NCBI GenBank assembly: GCA_902599805.1
Contig: CACKGP010000003.1
Location: forward strand, 1-64,000
Origin: an uncultured Pelagibacteraceae bacterium
GTDB taxonomy: Bacteria; Pseudomonadota; Alphaproteobacteria; Pelagibacterales; Pelagibacteraceae
Direction of reading: 5' to 3'
Length of the DNA stretch: 64,000 bases
The position numbers were made by a program, and so were the translations under genes. Positions within the stretch are counted from its first letter, which is position 1. Every line of letters begins with the position of its first letter. The notes below the pieces were generated by a model, which worked only from the letters and a program-made list of their open reading frames with translations, did no database searches and had not been told where the DNA came from. Shown here piece after piece: positions 37,943 through 46,311 of the stretch.

Positions 37943-39378
37943 GCTGCTTCCGTTTTTTTTGCTACTTGTGAATTTAGATATTTTTCAATTTCTGTAGCTG
38001 CATCTCTGCCATCTCTAATTGCCCAAACGACTAGCGAAGCCCCTCTTACTATATCTCCAGCTGCAAAGACTCCTGGTAAATTGGTCTGCATAGTTTTAAG
38101 GTCGATTTTTATAGTTCCCCATTTAGAAACAGATAAATCTTCAGAGCCAAAAAGCTTTGGTACATCTTCGGGATCGAAACCAAGTGCTTTAATTACAATG
38201 TCAGCATCAACTTTATATTCAGAATTTTTTATTGGAACAGGTTTTCTTCTACCTGAGGAGTCTGCTTCACCTAATTCCATTTTTGTCACCTCAACAGCTT
38301 CTACATTATCTTTACCGATAAATCTGTTTGGGTTAGATAGCCAAAGAAAATCAATTCCCTCTTCAATGGCATTGCTCACTTCTCTTGCTGAACCAGGCAT
38401 ATTCTCCCTGTCTCTTCTATATAAACATTTTACTGATTTTGCTTTTTGTCTTACAGCCGTTCGCACACAATCCATTGCAGTATCACCACCACCTATAACA
38501 ACAATATTTTTATTTTCTGCATTTAAAGTACCATCGTCAAATAATTTAACTTTATCTCCTAAACCTTTTCGATTTGAAGCGGTAAGAAAATCCATCGCTG
38601 GAAAAATATTTTTCAGATTTTTTCCCTCTATATCAACATCTCTCGCTTTATATACGCCGGTAGCAATTAGTATTGCATCATGTTTTGATTTTAATTCTTC
38701 TAAAGTCGCGTCTCTTCCAACCTCAAAGTTATGTTTAAATTTTATCCCCGAGTCTTTTAAAAGTTTTGTTCTTCGTTCAACTACAAATTTTTCAAGTTTA
38801 AAGTTTGGAATTCCATATATTAGTAATCCACCAGGTCTGTCATATCGATCGTAAATTGTGATTTTGAACCCAGATTTTCTAAGCTGTTCAGCACATGCTA
38901 ATCCTGCTGGACCAGCTCCAATAATTCCTATCGATTGATTTTTCTCTTTTTTTAATTTAATTGGTTTGACCCATCCTTTTTCCCAAGCTGTTTCTGTAAT
39001 GTATTTTTCAACCGATCCTATAGTTACTGTTCCATGTCCAGACTGTTCTATTACGCAATTTCCTTCGCATAATCTATCTTGAGGGCAAATTCTTCCACAA
39101 ACCTCAGGCATATTATTTGTGCTTTGAGATAATTCATAAGCATCTTCTAATCTTCCCTCTGCGGTTAGCTTTAACCAATCTGGTATGTTGTTTTGAAGGG
39201 GACAATGAACTTGGCAAAATGGAACACCACATTGCGAGCATCTACTTGATTGTTCTTTAGCCTTATTACTAATAAATTCATCGTAGACTTCTTTAAAGTC
39301 ATTCTTCCTGTTATCAGCAGATCTTTTAGGTGGTGATTGCTGACCTATTTTTACAAACTTTAACATTTTTTCTGACAT
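37939..39378 (-). CDS. gltD: Glutamate synthase (NADPH) small subunit
   Basis: 479 residues. It passes electrons from NADPH to GltB through FAD and [4Fe-4S] clusters. The N-terminal cluster-binding region has CSQCGVPFCQVHCPL and CGRICPQDRLCEGNC. The FAD fold has GIIGAGPAGLACAEQLRKSG, and the NADPH site VVIGGGDTAMDCVRTAVRQ. The C-terminal FAD block LPGVFAAGDIVRGASLVVWAIRDGR is intact. Gene order gltD-gltB with ATGA overlap ensures balanced synthesis. In the 169-base gap upstream there is a small inverted repeat (separate entry). Confidence 0.97.
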   Translation of the reverse strand: MSEKMLKFVKIGQQSPPKRSADNRKNDFKEVYDEFISNKAKEQSSRCSQCGVPFCQVHCPLQNNIPDWLKLTAEGRLEDAYELSQSTNNMPEVCGRICPQDRLCEGNCVIEQSGHGTVTIGSVEKYITETAWEKGWVKPIKLKKEKNQSIGIIGAGPAGLACAEQLRKSGFKITIYDRYDRPGGLLIYGIPNFKLEKFVVERRTKLLKDSGIKFKHNFEVGRDATLEELKSKHDAILIATGVYKARDVDIEGKNLKNIFPAMDFLTASNRKGLGDKVKLFDDGTLNAENKNIVVIGGGDTAMDCVRTAVRQKAKSVKCLYRRDRENMPGSAREVSNAIEEGIDFLWLSNPNRFIGKDNVEAVEVTKMELGEADSSGRRKPVPIKNSEYKVDADIVIKALGFDPEDVPKLFGSEDLSVSKWGTIKIDLKTMQTNLPGVFAAGDIVRGASLVVWAIRDGRDAATEIEKYLNSQVAKKTEAA

Positions 39379-39480
39379 GACGGTTTTTTAGAATAAAAAT
39401 TTAAGAAATTAAAGACTATTTAGGTAAGTTATATTGACCTTTAATTCAAAAAACCCATATTTTACTCGTTTTTTATATAT

Positions 39481-39495
39481 GCATATCAGCTATGC
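39481..39495. promoter_or_regulatory. Short inverted repeat in the gltD-uppP divergent gap
   Basis: GCATA-TCAGC-TATGC: five-base arms around a five-base loop, in the 169-base gap between divergent gltD and uppP. It could be an operator for either gene or chance; no known consensus is matched. The rest of the gap is AT-rich with no ORF. Confidence 0.25.
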
Positions 39496-39547
39496 GTAAT
39501 TTTAATGAACTCTATAGTTGAATTAAATATAAGGAAATACACATTAA

Positions 39548-40312
39548 ATGGAAAATTTTATTCAAATTTTAATCCTATCTATAACACAGGGTATTGCTGA
39601 ATTTCTTCCAGTTAGCTCTTCTGCTCACCTAAATTTAATATCAAAATATTTTGGTATTCAAAATGAATTATTAATAAATGTTTATGCGCACATGGGTTCT
39701 TTACTTGCAGTAATATTTTTCTTTAAGGAAGATATTTTTAATTTTGGAAGGAATAAAAAATTATTTTATAAAATAATTTTGGCATCAATTCCATTGTTTG
39801 GGTTTGGATTTTTTATTTTAAATTATAACTTGATAGATACATTTAGGTCTTTAGAGCTTATAGGTTGGATGACTATAATTTTTGGTATTGTGCTTTTTAT
39901 TTCAGATAAATTAAGCCTTGAAAATAGCATTGAAGATAAATTTACGTTTAAAAAGGCTATTTTAATTGGTTTTTTTCAAGTATTAGCTCTTATACCTGGT
40001 GTAAGCAGATCTGGAATAATAATGACTGGAGCTAGATTTTTAAAATTTAATAGAGAAGATGCTGCTAAGATTTCATTTTTACTTTCAATTCCAGCACTTG
40101 CAGGTAGCTCGATATACGGTGTTTATAAAATGTTTAATGAAGGAGACTTAATTGTAAATATCAACTCAATTATGACGATAGGTTTATCATTCATTTTCTC
40201 TTATCTAACAATTAAATACTTGTTGATCTACTTAAAGAATTTTAGCTTTAATATCATTGTTGGATATAGATTAATACTTGGATCAATTATTCTAGCTACT
40301 GTTTATCTATAA
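39548..40312 (+). CDS. uppP: Undecaprenyl-diphosphate phosphatase (UppP/BacA)
   Basis: 254 residues, about eight membrane helices. It regenerates undecaprenyl phosphate, the lipid carrier for murein and polysaccharide precursors, on the outer face of the inner membrane. Both family motifs are present: ITQGIAEFLPVSSSAHL near the N-terminus (catalytic Glu and Ser) and LALIPGVSRSG (residue about 150, catalytic Arg). The start has AAGGAAA about ten bases upstream. Its last six bases overlap a 25-residue micro-ORF on the other strand. Confidence 0.95.
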   Translation: MENFIQILILSITQGIAEFLPVSSSAHLNLISKYFGIQNELLINVYAHMGSLLAVIFFFKEDIFNFGRNKKLFYKIILASIPLFGFGFFILNYNLIDTFRSLELIGWMTIIFGIVLFISDKLSLENSIEDKFTFKKAILIGFFQVLALIPGVSRSGIIMTGARFLKFNREDAAKISFLLSIPALAGSSIYGVYKMFNEGDLIVNINSIMTIGLSFIFSYLTIKYLLIYLKNFSFNIIVGYRLILGSIILATVYL

Positions 40313-40384
40313 AATCAAGGACAGTACAAATAGAACAACTAAAACTACAATAAAAAAAACGAATACTGAATTTTGTAGTGACAT
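40307..40384 (-). CDS. Micro-ORF, 25-residue single-helix membrane peptide
   Basis: On the minus strand AGGAG stands seven to twelve bases before the ATG at 40384. The peptide starts MSLQNSVFVFFIVVLVVLF and is almost wholly hydrophobic, with no charged residue. It lies between uppP (convergent, six-base overlap) and tRNA-Arg, whose 3' end is 17 bases upstream on the same strand, so it could share a transcript with the tRNA. Function unknown. Confidence 0.45.
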   Translation of the reverse strand: MSLQNSVFVFFIVVLVVLFVLSLIL

Positions 40385-40401
40385 AAAAAATCTCCTAATT
40401 T

Positions 40402-40479
40402 TGGAGGTCCCAGAAGGACTTGAACCCTCAACCTTCTCGTCCGTAGCGAGACGCTCTAATCCAATTGAGCTATGGGACC
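40402..40479 (-). tRNA. tRNA-Arg (ACG)
   Basis: 78 bases on the minus strand, from GGTCCCA at 40479 to an encoded CCA at 40404-40402. The anticodon arm TCTCG-CTACGGA-CGAGA gives anticodon ACG, normally deaminated to ICG and reading CGU/CGC/CGA codons. The T arm has GGTTCAAGTCC. The acceptor stem GGTCCCA/TGGGACC is perfect. Confidence 0.97.
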
Positions 40480-40536
40480 ACATAGTAAAAATATCAAAGA
40501 AAACAGCTATAATAAAGCGATTTTATGGTTATTGCT

Positions 40537-40558
40537 ATTCTTTGAATAAGAATATAAT
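40537..40558 (+). promoter_or_regulatory. Candidate thiolase promoter with overlapping inverted repeat
   Basis: Inverted repeat ATTCTT-TGAAT-AAGAAT (40537-40553) meets a perfect -10 hexamer TATAAT (40553-40558), twelve bases before the thiolase ATG. A repressor bound to the repeat would block polymerase. The matching -35 is weak. The leader would be very short. Confidence 0.35.
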
Positions 40559-40569
40559 TGTAGAAAATT

Positions 40570-41754
40570 ATGTCTAAAGAAAATGGAGTTGTCATAACAT
40601 CTGCTGTTAGAACAGCGATTGGAGATTTGGGTGGGTCTTTAAAAAATGTTTCTGCTCATAAACTGGGCTCGACAGCTATTTCAAACGCTATTAAAAAATC
40701 AAATATTAAAGCTTCAGATATAAACGAAATTATAATGGGCCAAGTTTTAACAGGTGGTGCGGGGCAAAACCCTGCAAGACAAGCCGCTATGGATGCAGGT
40801 ATTCCAAAAGAAACACCGTCATATGTTGTTAATCAAGTTTGTGGTTCAGGTCTAAGATCTATTGCATCTGGATATCATTCAATTCTCTCTGGAAGTTCAA
40901 ATATTGTTTTAGCGGGAGGTCAAGAAAGTATGTCTCAATCGCCTCACGTAGTTCATTTAAGAAACGGAAAAAAACTTGGGGACACTAGCTTAGTAGACTC
41001 TATGATAAAAGATGGATTATGGGATGCGTTTAACGGATATCATATGGGTATAACAGCAGAAAATGTTGCACAAAAATTTCAAGTTACAAGAAAAGATCAA
41101 GATAAATTTGCTTTCGACTCTCAAACAAAAGCTTTAAAAGCACAAAAAGAAAATAAGTTTGACGATGAAATTGTTCCTTACACAATTCAACTTAAAAAAG
41201 GTACTGCGGTGTTTAAAAAAGATGAGCATCCGAGAGATGGGATTTCAATGGAAGCATTACAAAGACTTAAAACTGCTTTTCAAAAAGAAGGAACAGTTAC
41301 TGCGGGAAATGCCTCGGGTATTAATGATGGCGCTGCTGCAGTAGTTTTAATGTCAAAAAAAGAAGCTGAGAAAAAAGGTATCAAACCTTTAGCAGAAATT
41401 AAATCTTGGGCTTCTTGTGGTGTTGATCCCTCAGTAATGGGAACAGGTCCTATACCATCATCAAAAAAGGCACTAGAGATTGCTGGATGGCAATCAAAGG
41501 ATTTAGATTTGATAGAGGCAAACGAAGCATTTGCTGCGCAAAGTTGCGCAGTAGTTAAGGAGCTCGCTTTGCCAATGGAAAAAGTAAATGTTAACGGTGG
41601 AGCAATTGCGCTAGGACATCCCATTGGTGCTTCTGGGACAAGAATTTTCGTGACACTTATTCATGAAATGCTAAAAAGGGATTCGAAGAAAGGATTGGCT
41701 ACGCTTTGTATTGGAGGAGGTATGGGCGTTGCTATGTGTATTGAGAGAAAATGA
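40570..41754 (+). CDS. Acetyl-CoA C-acetyltransferase (thiolase)
   Basis: 394 residues, typical of biosynthetic/degradative tetrameric thiolases (PhaA/AtoB). It condenses or cleaves acetoacetyl-CoA. Catalytic residues: C91 in NQVCGSGLRS, H in GHPIGASG near 350, and the second cysteine in CIGGGMG near 380. The NEAFAAQ block is conserved. No phaB or phaC is nearby, so the direction of use (ketone body, lipid or amino acid breakdown) is open. Its stop overlaps the start of a 46-residue membrane protein by four bases. Confidence 0.92.
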   Translation: MSKENGVVITSAVRTAIGDLGGSLKNVSAHKLGSTAISNAIKKSNIKASDINEIIMGQVLTGGAGQNPARQAAMDAGIPKETPSYVVNQVCGSGLRSIASGYHSILSGSSNIVLAGGQESMSQSPHVVHLRNGKKLGDTSLVDSMIKDGLWDAFNGYHMGITAENVAQKFQVTRKDQDKFAFDSQTKALKAQKENKFDDEIVPYTIQLKKGTAVFKKDEHPRDGISMEALQRLKTAFQKEGTVTAGNASGINDGAAAVVLMSKKEAEKKGIKPLAEIKSWASCGVDPSVMGTGPIPSSKKALEIAGWQSKDLDLIEANEAFAAQSCAVVKELALPMEKVNVNGGAIALGHPIGASGTRIFVTLIHEMLKRDSKKGLATLCIGGGMGVAMCIERK

Positions 41755-41891
41755 AACTGTCTAAACCTAGAAAAAAAATTAAAAATAGAGCCTTAAATAA
41801 AATTCCGTTTACTGTGAGAGGCTATCAGTATTATTACGGTGCTATAATTCTGGTAGTATTGCTAATTGGTTTTAGCCAGGTATTTTCTTAA
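41751..41891 (+). CDS. Small basic single-pass membrane protein (46 residues)
   Basis: The ATG at 41751 overlaps the thiolase stop codon as ATGA, a strong sign of translational coupling. The N-terminal half is very basic (MKLSKPRKKIKNRALNK). The C-terminal half is a hydrophobic helix, YYGAIILVVLLIGFSQVF, so the basic part should stay in the cytoplasm. Between them stands RGYQYYY. No known family was recognised. Possible jobs are anchoring the thiolase or an unrelated membrane role. Confidence 0.6.
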   Translation: MKLSKPRKKIKNRALNKIPFTVRGYQYYYGAIILVVLLIGFSQVFS

Positions 41892-41987
41892 TAAAATTTT
41901 TTGAATTAATACCTGAGAATTTACGTCTGTTCTCTTTTTTTTAAATATAAGTCTTAAAAGTTGCATAAATTATATTGCAAATTCGAA

Positions 41988-42030
41988 GTGTCAAAAAAGC
42001 GGATAAATTGTGTCAAAAATTGTGTATAAT
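41988..42030 (+). promoter_or_regulatory. aceE upstream region: phased direct repeats and -10 box
   Basis: GTGTCAAAAA occurs at 41988-41997 and again at 42010-42019, 22 bases apart, i.e. two helical turns. The nine-base AAATTGTGT occurs at 42005-42013 and 42017-42025, twelve bases apart. A TATAAT box (42025-42030) abuts the last copy, seven bases before the aceE start codon. These repeats are plausible binding sites for a regulator of the pyruvate dehydrogenase operon; no known consensus is matched. Confidence 0.4.
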
Positions 42031-42036
42031 AATTAA

Positions 42037-45000
42037 ATGTCCAAAAACATTTCTGTGCCAGATATTGGTGATTTTAAGGATGTTGAAATTATAGAGGTTT
42101 TAGTAAAACCTGGAGATCAAATTAAAAAAAATGATCCAATTGTTACTTTAGAAAGTGACAAGTCAAGTGTTGAAGTTCCATCGCCTTACGAGGGAAAAAT
42201 ATCTCAACTTAAAGTTAAAATAGGAGACAAAGTTTCGGAAGGAAGTATTCTCGCTACTTTGGATGGAGGGAATGAGAAAAAAGAAGAAGTTGCCGAACCA
42301 ACAAAAGAAATAATCGAAGTTGAAGAACAACCAATTCCAAAAATGGAAAAAACAAACGGTCTAAGAAATGGAAAGGAGACGATTTATGCTCAACCCATTT
42401 CTAAGGATGATATAGATCCTGCAGAAACACAAGAATGGTTAGACTCCTTACGAGCAGTTGTAAAAGCAGATGGTTCATCTAGAGCAGGTTACTTACTTAA
42501 AAAAGTAATTGATGAAGCATACACACAAGGATTAACCTTACCTGACACTAGAACTACTCCTTACATAAATACAATACCTGCAAGTGCAGATATCAGATCG
42601 CCTGGAGATCAAAATTTAGAAAGAAAAATTAGAGCTTACATAAGATGGAATGCAGCTGCCATGGTTGTAAAGGCTAATAAAAAAAATCCAGAACTAGGAG
42701 GTCACATAGGTACTTTTGCTTCTGCAGCAACATTGTATGACGTCGGTATGAATCATTTTTGGAGAGCAAAAAATAATAAGTTTGGTGGTGATTTAGTATA
42801 TTTTCAAGGTCATAGCGCACCAGGAATGTATGCAAGAGCATTTTTAGAAGGAAGAATTACAGAAAAACAATTAGATAAATTTAGACAAGAAGTTGAAAAA
42901 GGCGGATTATCTTCTTACCCACATCCTTGGTTAATGCCTAAATTTTGGCAGTTCCCAACTGTATCCATGGGACTTGGTCCTATGATGGCAATCTATCAAG
43001 CTAGGTTTACTAAGTATTTAATAAATAGAGGTCTTTTAAAAGATCAAGATAGAAAAATTTGGTGTCATCTAGGTGATGGTGAAATGGATGAACCTGAAAG
43101 TTTCGGGGCTGTAGGGCTAGCAGCAAGAGAGAAATTAGATAATTTGATTTTTGTAATTAATTGTAATCTTCAAAGATTAGATGGACCTGTAAGAGGAAAT
43201 GGAAAAATTATTCAAGAACTTGAAGGAAGATTTAGAGGGTCAGGCTGGAATGTAATTAAAGTAATTTGGGGATCTTACTGGGATCAGCTTTTGTCTAAAG
43301 ATAAAACTGGTTTACTAGTAAAAAGAATGACTGAAGCAGTCGATGGTGAATATCAGGCATTCAAAGCAAAAGGTGGGTCTTACGTAAGAGAGAAATTTTT
43401 TGGTAAATATCCTGAATTAAAAGACTTAGTAGCAAATATGACTGATGCGGATATTTGGAAATTAAATAGAGGTGGACACGATCCTCATAAAGTTTACTCA
43501 GCTTATCATGCTGCTGTTCGATGCAAAGGTAAGCCGACTGTCATAATAGCTAAAACAATTAAAGGTTATGGAATGGGTAAATCTGGTGAGAGTATAAATA
43601 CAACGCACCAACAAAAGAAATTAGACGAGGAAGATTTATTATTTTACAGAGATAGATTTAACGTGCCACTTACTGATAAACAGGTTAAAAATATTGAATA
43701 TTACAAACCAGCAGAAAATTCACCAGAAATAAAGTATTTAAAAGATTGCAGAGTTAAGCTTGGTGGTCACATTCCAGAGAGAACTACTTTTGCAAAACCA
43801 GTTAAAACACCTCCTCAAGATATTTTTGAAAGTTTTATGAAGTCCACTGGTGATAAAGAAATGTCTACTACCATGGCTCTTGTAAGAATGCTTGCAAATT
43901 TACTTAGAGACAAAAATGTAGCACCAAGATTAGTACCTATAATTGCTGATGAAGCTAGAACTTTTGGTATGGAGGGTTTTTTTCAAAAGATTGGAATTTA
44001 TGCACACGAAGGCCAAAAATACGAACCAGTCGACTCTGAGCAATTAAGTTCTTATAGAGAAGATAAGAGTGGACAAGTTTTACAAGAAGGTATTACAGAA
44101 GCAGGAGCAATGTCATCATGGATTGCTGCTGGAACCTCTTACACTAATCATGATTTAGAAATGATTCCTATTTATTTGTTTTACTCTATGTTTGGTTTTC
44201 AAAGAATTGGAGACTTGGCATGGGCGGCAGCAGACTCTCAGACAAGAGGTTTTTTAATTGGAGCAACATCTGGAAAAACAACTTTAGCTGGTGAGGGATT
44301 ACAACACCAGGATGGACATAGTCTTCTCCTTGCATCTGCGATACCTAACTGCATAAGTTACGATCCAACATTTTCATATGAGATGGCAGTCATTTTTAGA
44401 GATGGATTAAAAAGGATGCATGAGAAAAAAGAAGATATTTACTACTATATAACTGCAATGAACGAAAATTATACTCATCCAGAAAAACCTGCTGGTTCAG
44501 ATCAGGGAATTTTAAAAGGTATGTATTTGTTTAAAAACTACAAAGGAAAAGGCAAAGCCAAAGTTCAAATGCTTGGTTCAGGATCAATTTTAAGAGAAGT
44601 TATTAAAGCTGCTGAAACTTTATCAAAAGATTACGGAGTAGATTGTAATGTTTGGAGTGCTACTAGTTTCAATGAATTAAAGAAAGATGGTATGGAAGTT
44701 GAAAGAAGAAATTTATTAAATCCAAAAGAGAAGCCTAAGAAAAGTTACGTACAAAAATGTTTAGACTCTCAAGAGGGAATTATATTTGCAGCATCAGATT
44801 ATATTAGATCACATACAGACCAGATAAGACCATATCTTAATAAACCATTCTATACATTAGGAACTGATGGTTTTGGAAGAAGTGATACAAGAAAAGAATT
44901 AAGAAAATTTTTTGAAGTTGATAAAAAGCATATTGTTACATACACTTTAAGCGCATTAGCAAAAGAACAATTGATGGCTTCAGAACATGCAGAAAAAGCA

Positions 45001-45051
45001 ATTAAAAAATACAATATTGATCAAACAAAAGTTTTTCCAACAAAATTATAG
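42037..45051 (+). CDS. aceE: Pyruvate dehydrogenase E1 (homodimeric AceE type) with N-terminal lipoyl domain
   Basis: 1004 residues, about 115 more than the usual AceE. Residues 4-77 are a complete lipoyl domain with target lysine K42 in ESDKSSVEV. A charged linker (80-125) follows, then the E1 body from DPAETQEWLDSL. Thiamine-diphosphate/Mg binding is shown by GDGEMDEPESFGAVGLAAREKLDNL with NCNLQRLDGPVRGNG, and further conserved blocks include YDPTFSYEMAVIFRDGLKRM and the final DGFGRSDTR. E1 decarboxylates pyruvate and reductively acetylates lipoyl lysine, normally on E2. A lipoyl domain fused to E1 is unusual; it is about 70% identical to that of aceF next door by hand alignment. aceF follows after six bases; no E3 gene is adjacent. 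Confidence 0.95.
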   Translation: MSKNISVPDIGDFKDVEIIEVLVKPGDQIKKNDPIVTLESDKSSVEVPSPYEGKISQLKVKIGDKVSEGSILATLDGGNEKKEEVAEPTKEIIEVEEQPIPKMEKTNGLRNGKETIYAQPISKDDIDPAETQEWLDSLRAVVKADGSSRAGYLLKKVIDEAYTQGLTLPDTRTTPYINTIPASADIRSPGDQNLERKIRAYIRWNAAAMVVKANKKNPELGGHIGTFASAATLYDVGMNHFWRAKNNKFGGDLVYFQGHSAPGMYARAFLEGRITEKQLDKFRQEVEKGGLSSYPHPWLMPKFWQFPTVSMGLGPMMAIYQARFTKYLINRGLLKDQDRKIWCHLGDGEMDEPESFGAVGLAAREKLDNLIFVINCNLQRLDGPVRGNGKIIQELEGRFRGSGWNVIKVIWGSYWDQLLSKDKTGLLVKRMTEAVDGEYQAFKAKGGSYVREKFFGKYPELKDLVANMTDADIWKLNRGGHDPHKVYSAYHAAVRCKGKPTVIIAKTIKGYGMGKSGESINTTHQQKKLDEEDLLFYRDRFNVPLTDKQVKNIEYYKPAENSPEIKYLKDCRVKLGGHIPERTTFAKPVKTPPQDIFESFMKSTGDKEMSTTMALVRMLANLLRDKNVAPRLVPIIADEARTFGMEGFFQKIGIYAHEGQKYEPVDSEQLSSYREDKSGQVLQEGITEAGAMSSWIAAGTSYTNHDLEMIPIYLFYSMFGFQRIGDLAWAAADSQTRGFLIGATSGKTTLAGEGLQHQDGHSLLLASAIPNCISYDPTFSYEMAVIFRDGLKRMHEKKEDIYYYITAMNENYTHPEKPAGSDQGILKGMYLFKNYKGKGKAKVQMLGSGSILREVIKAAETLSKDYGVDCNVWSATSFNELKKDGMEVERRNLLNPKEKPKKSYVQKCLDSQEGIIFAASDYIRSHTDQIRPYLNKPFYTLGTDGFGRSDTRKELRKFFEVDKKHIVTYTLSALAKEQLMASEHAEKAIKKYNIDQTKVFPTKL

Positions 45052-45057
45052 TGTTTA

Positions 45058-46311
45058 ATGGCTGAAAAAAAATTATTAGTTCCAAATATCGGAGATTTTA
45101 AAAATGTTGAAGTGATTGAGGTATTAGTGAAGTCAGGACAACAGATCAAAAAAAATGATCCTTTAATTACTTTGGAAAGTGATAAATCAAGTGTGGAAGT
45201 TCCTGCAACTGATGAAGGAAAAATCAATAAGATTATTGTTAAAGTTGGTGACAAAGTTTCAGAAGGAAGTGAAATATTATCCTTAGACACTGTTAGTAAA
45301 AAGGAAGAAAGTAAAAAAACAGTTGAGGTAAAAGAAAATATTCCTGAAAAGAAAATAGTAACTGAAACTCCAAAAGAAATAGCTCCTGTAGTGAAAAAAT
45401 TAAGTAAAGACGGTGTATCATCTGCAAGTCCGAAGGTAAGAAAATTTGCTAGAGAACTAGGTGCTGATATCGTTCAGATACCTGGATCGCAAAGAGCTGG
45501 TAGAGTAACTGAAGATGATGTGAAAAAATTTGTAAGATCCCAGGTATCAGTTAATGAAGGAAAGGTTGAAAAGAAGGTTTACAAAGATGAATATCCTCAT
45601 GAAGCATTTGGAGAAATAGAAAAAAAAGATCTTCCTAGGGTGAAAAAGTTATCTGGTCCTCAACTTGTTAGATCTTGGACTAAGATTCCTCACGTTACTC
45701 AACATGATGAGATAGATATAACTGAAATGGAACAGTTTAGAACAACTTTAATCGATAATTATTCTGGTGATAGAATAAGGATAAGTCCATTAGCATTTAT
45801 AACTAGAGCTGTGGTAAACGCACTTAAAGAGTATCCAAATTTTAATTCCTCTATAGATCCTGAGAACAACAAATTAATTTTTAAAAAGTATTACCACGTT
45901 GGTTTTGCGGTTGATACTCCGCACGGTTTGATGGTTCCAAAAATTAGAAATGTTGACCAATTAGGATTAAAAGAAATTTATGAAGAATTAAAAAGAGTAA
46001 GTAAACAATGTAAAGAACTTAAAATAGATAAGAAGGAATTTTTTGGAGGTTCAATGACAATTTCAAGCTTAGGAGGTATTGGAGGAAATTTTTTTACACC
46101 AATTATCAATCCTCCAGAAGTAGCTATTTTAGGTGTTGGTAAAACTTTTGATAAAATTAAAAAAGTTAATGGCCAATTTATTGAAAGAAAAATGCTTCCA
46201 ATATCTCTTTCTTATGATCACAGAGTAATTGATGGAGCTGAAGGCGCAAGATTTTGTGTTCATTTATCTAAAAGTCTAGGTAAGGATTTTGCATTCAAGC
46301 TTGCAGTTTAA
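45058..46311 (+). CDS. aceF: Pyruvate dehydrogenase E2, dihydrolipoyl acetyltransferase
   Basis: 417 residues with a single lipoyl domain (1-78, lipoyl lysine K43), a charged linker, and a peripheral-subunit binding domain with SASPKVRKFARELGADI and GRVTEDDVKKF near 120-165. The acetyltransferase core ends with SYDHRVIDGAEGARF, catalytic H388 and D392. E2 cores build the complex and transfer acetyl to CoA. E. coli AceF has three lipoyl domains; here one is on E2 and one is on E1. The DMT exporter starts directly after the stop codon. Confidence 0.95.
   Translation: MAEKKLLVPNIGDFKNVEVIEVLVKSGQQIKKNDPLITLESDKSSVEVPATDEGKINKIIVKVGDKVSEGSEILSLDTVSKKEESKKTVEVKENIPEKKIVTETPKEIAPVVKKLSKDGVSSASPKVRKFARELGADIVQIPGSQRAGRVTEDDVKKFVRSQVSVNEGKVEKKVYKDEYPHEAFGEIEKKDLPRVKKLSGPQLVRSWTKIPHVTQHDEIDITEMEQFRTTLIDNYSGDRIRISPLAFITRAVVNALKEYPNFNSSIDPENNKLIFKKYYHVGFAVDTPHGLMVPKIRNVDQLGLKEIYEELKRVSKQCKELKIDKKEFFGGSMTISSLGGIGGNFFTPIINPPEVAILGVGKTFDKIKKVNGQFIERKMLPISLSYDHRVIDGAEGARFCVHLSKSLGKDFAFKLAV

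Noticed and set aside
33753..38854. Long open frames opposite gltB and gltD (for example 38081-38854)
   Set aside because: They are antisense shadows of strongly conserved coding sequence and have no ribosome-binding site or recognisable domain.
39379..39547. Glutamine riboswitch or other known RNA leader before gltD
   Set aside because: Only a five-base-arm inverted repeat was seen; no conserved motif of a known riboswitch could be found by eye.
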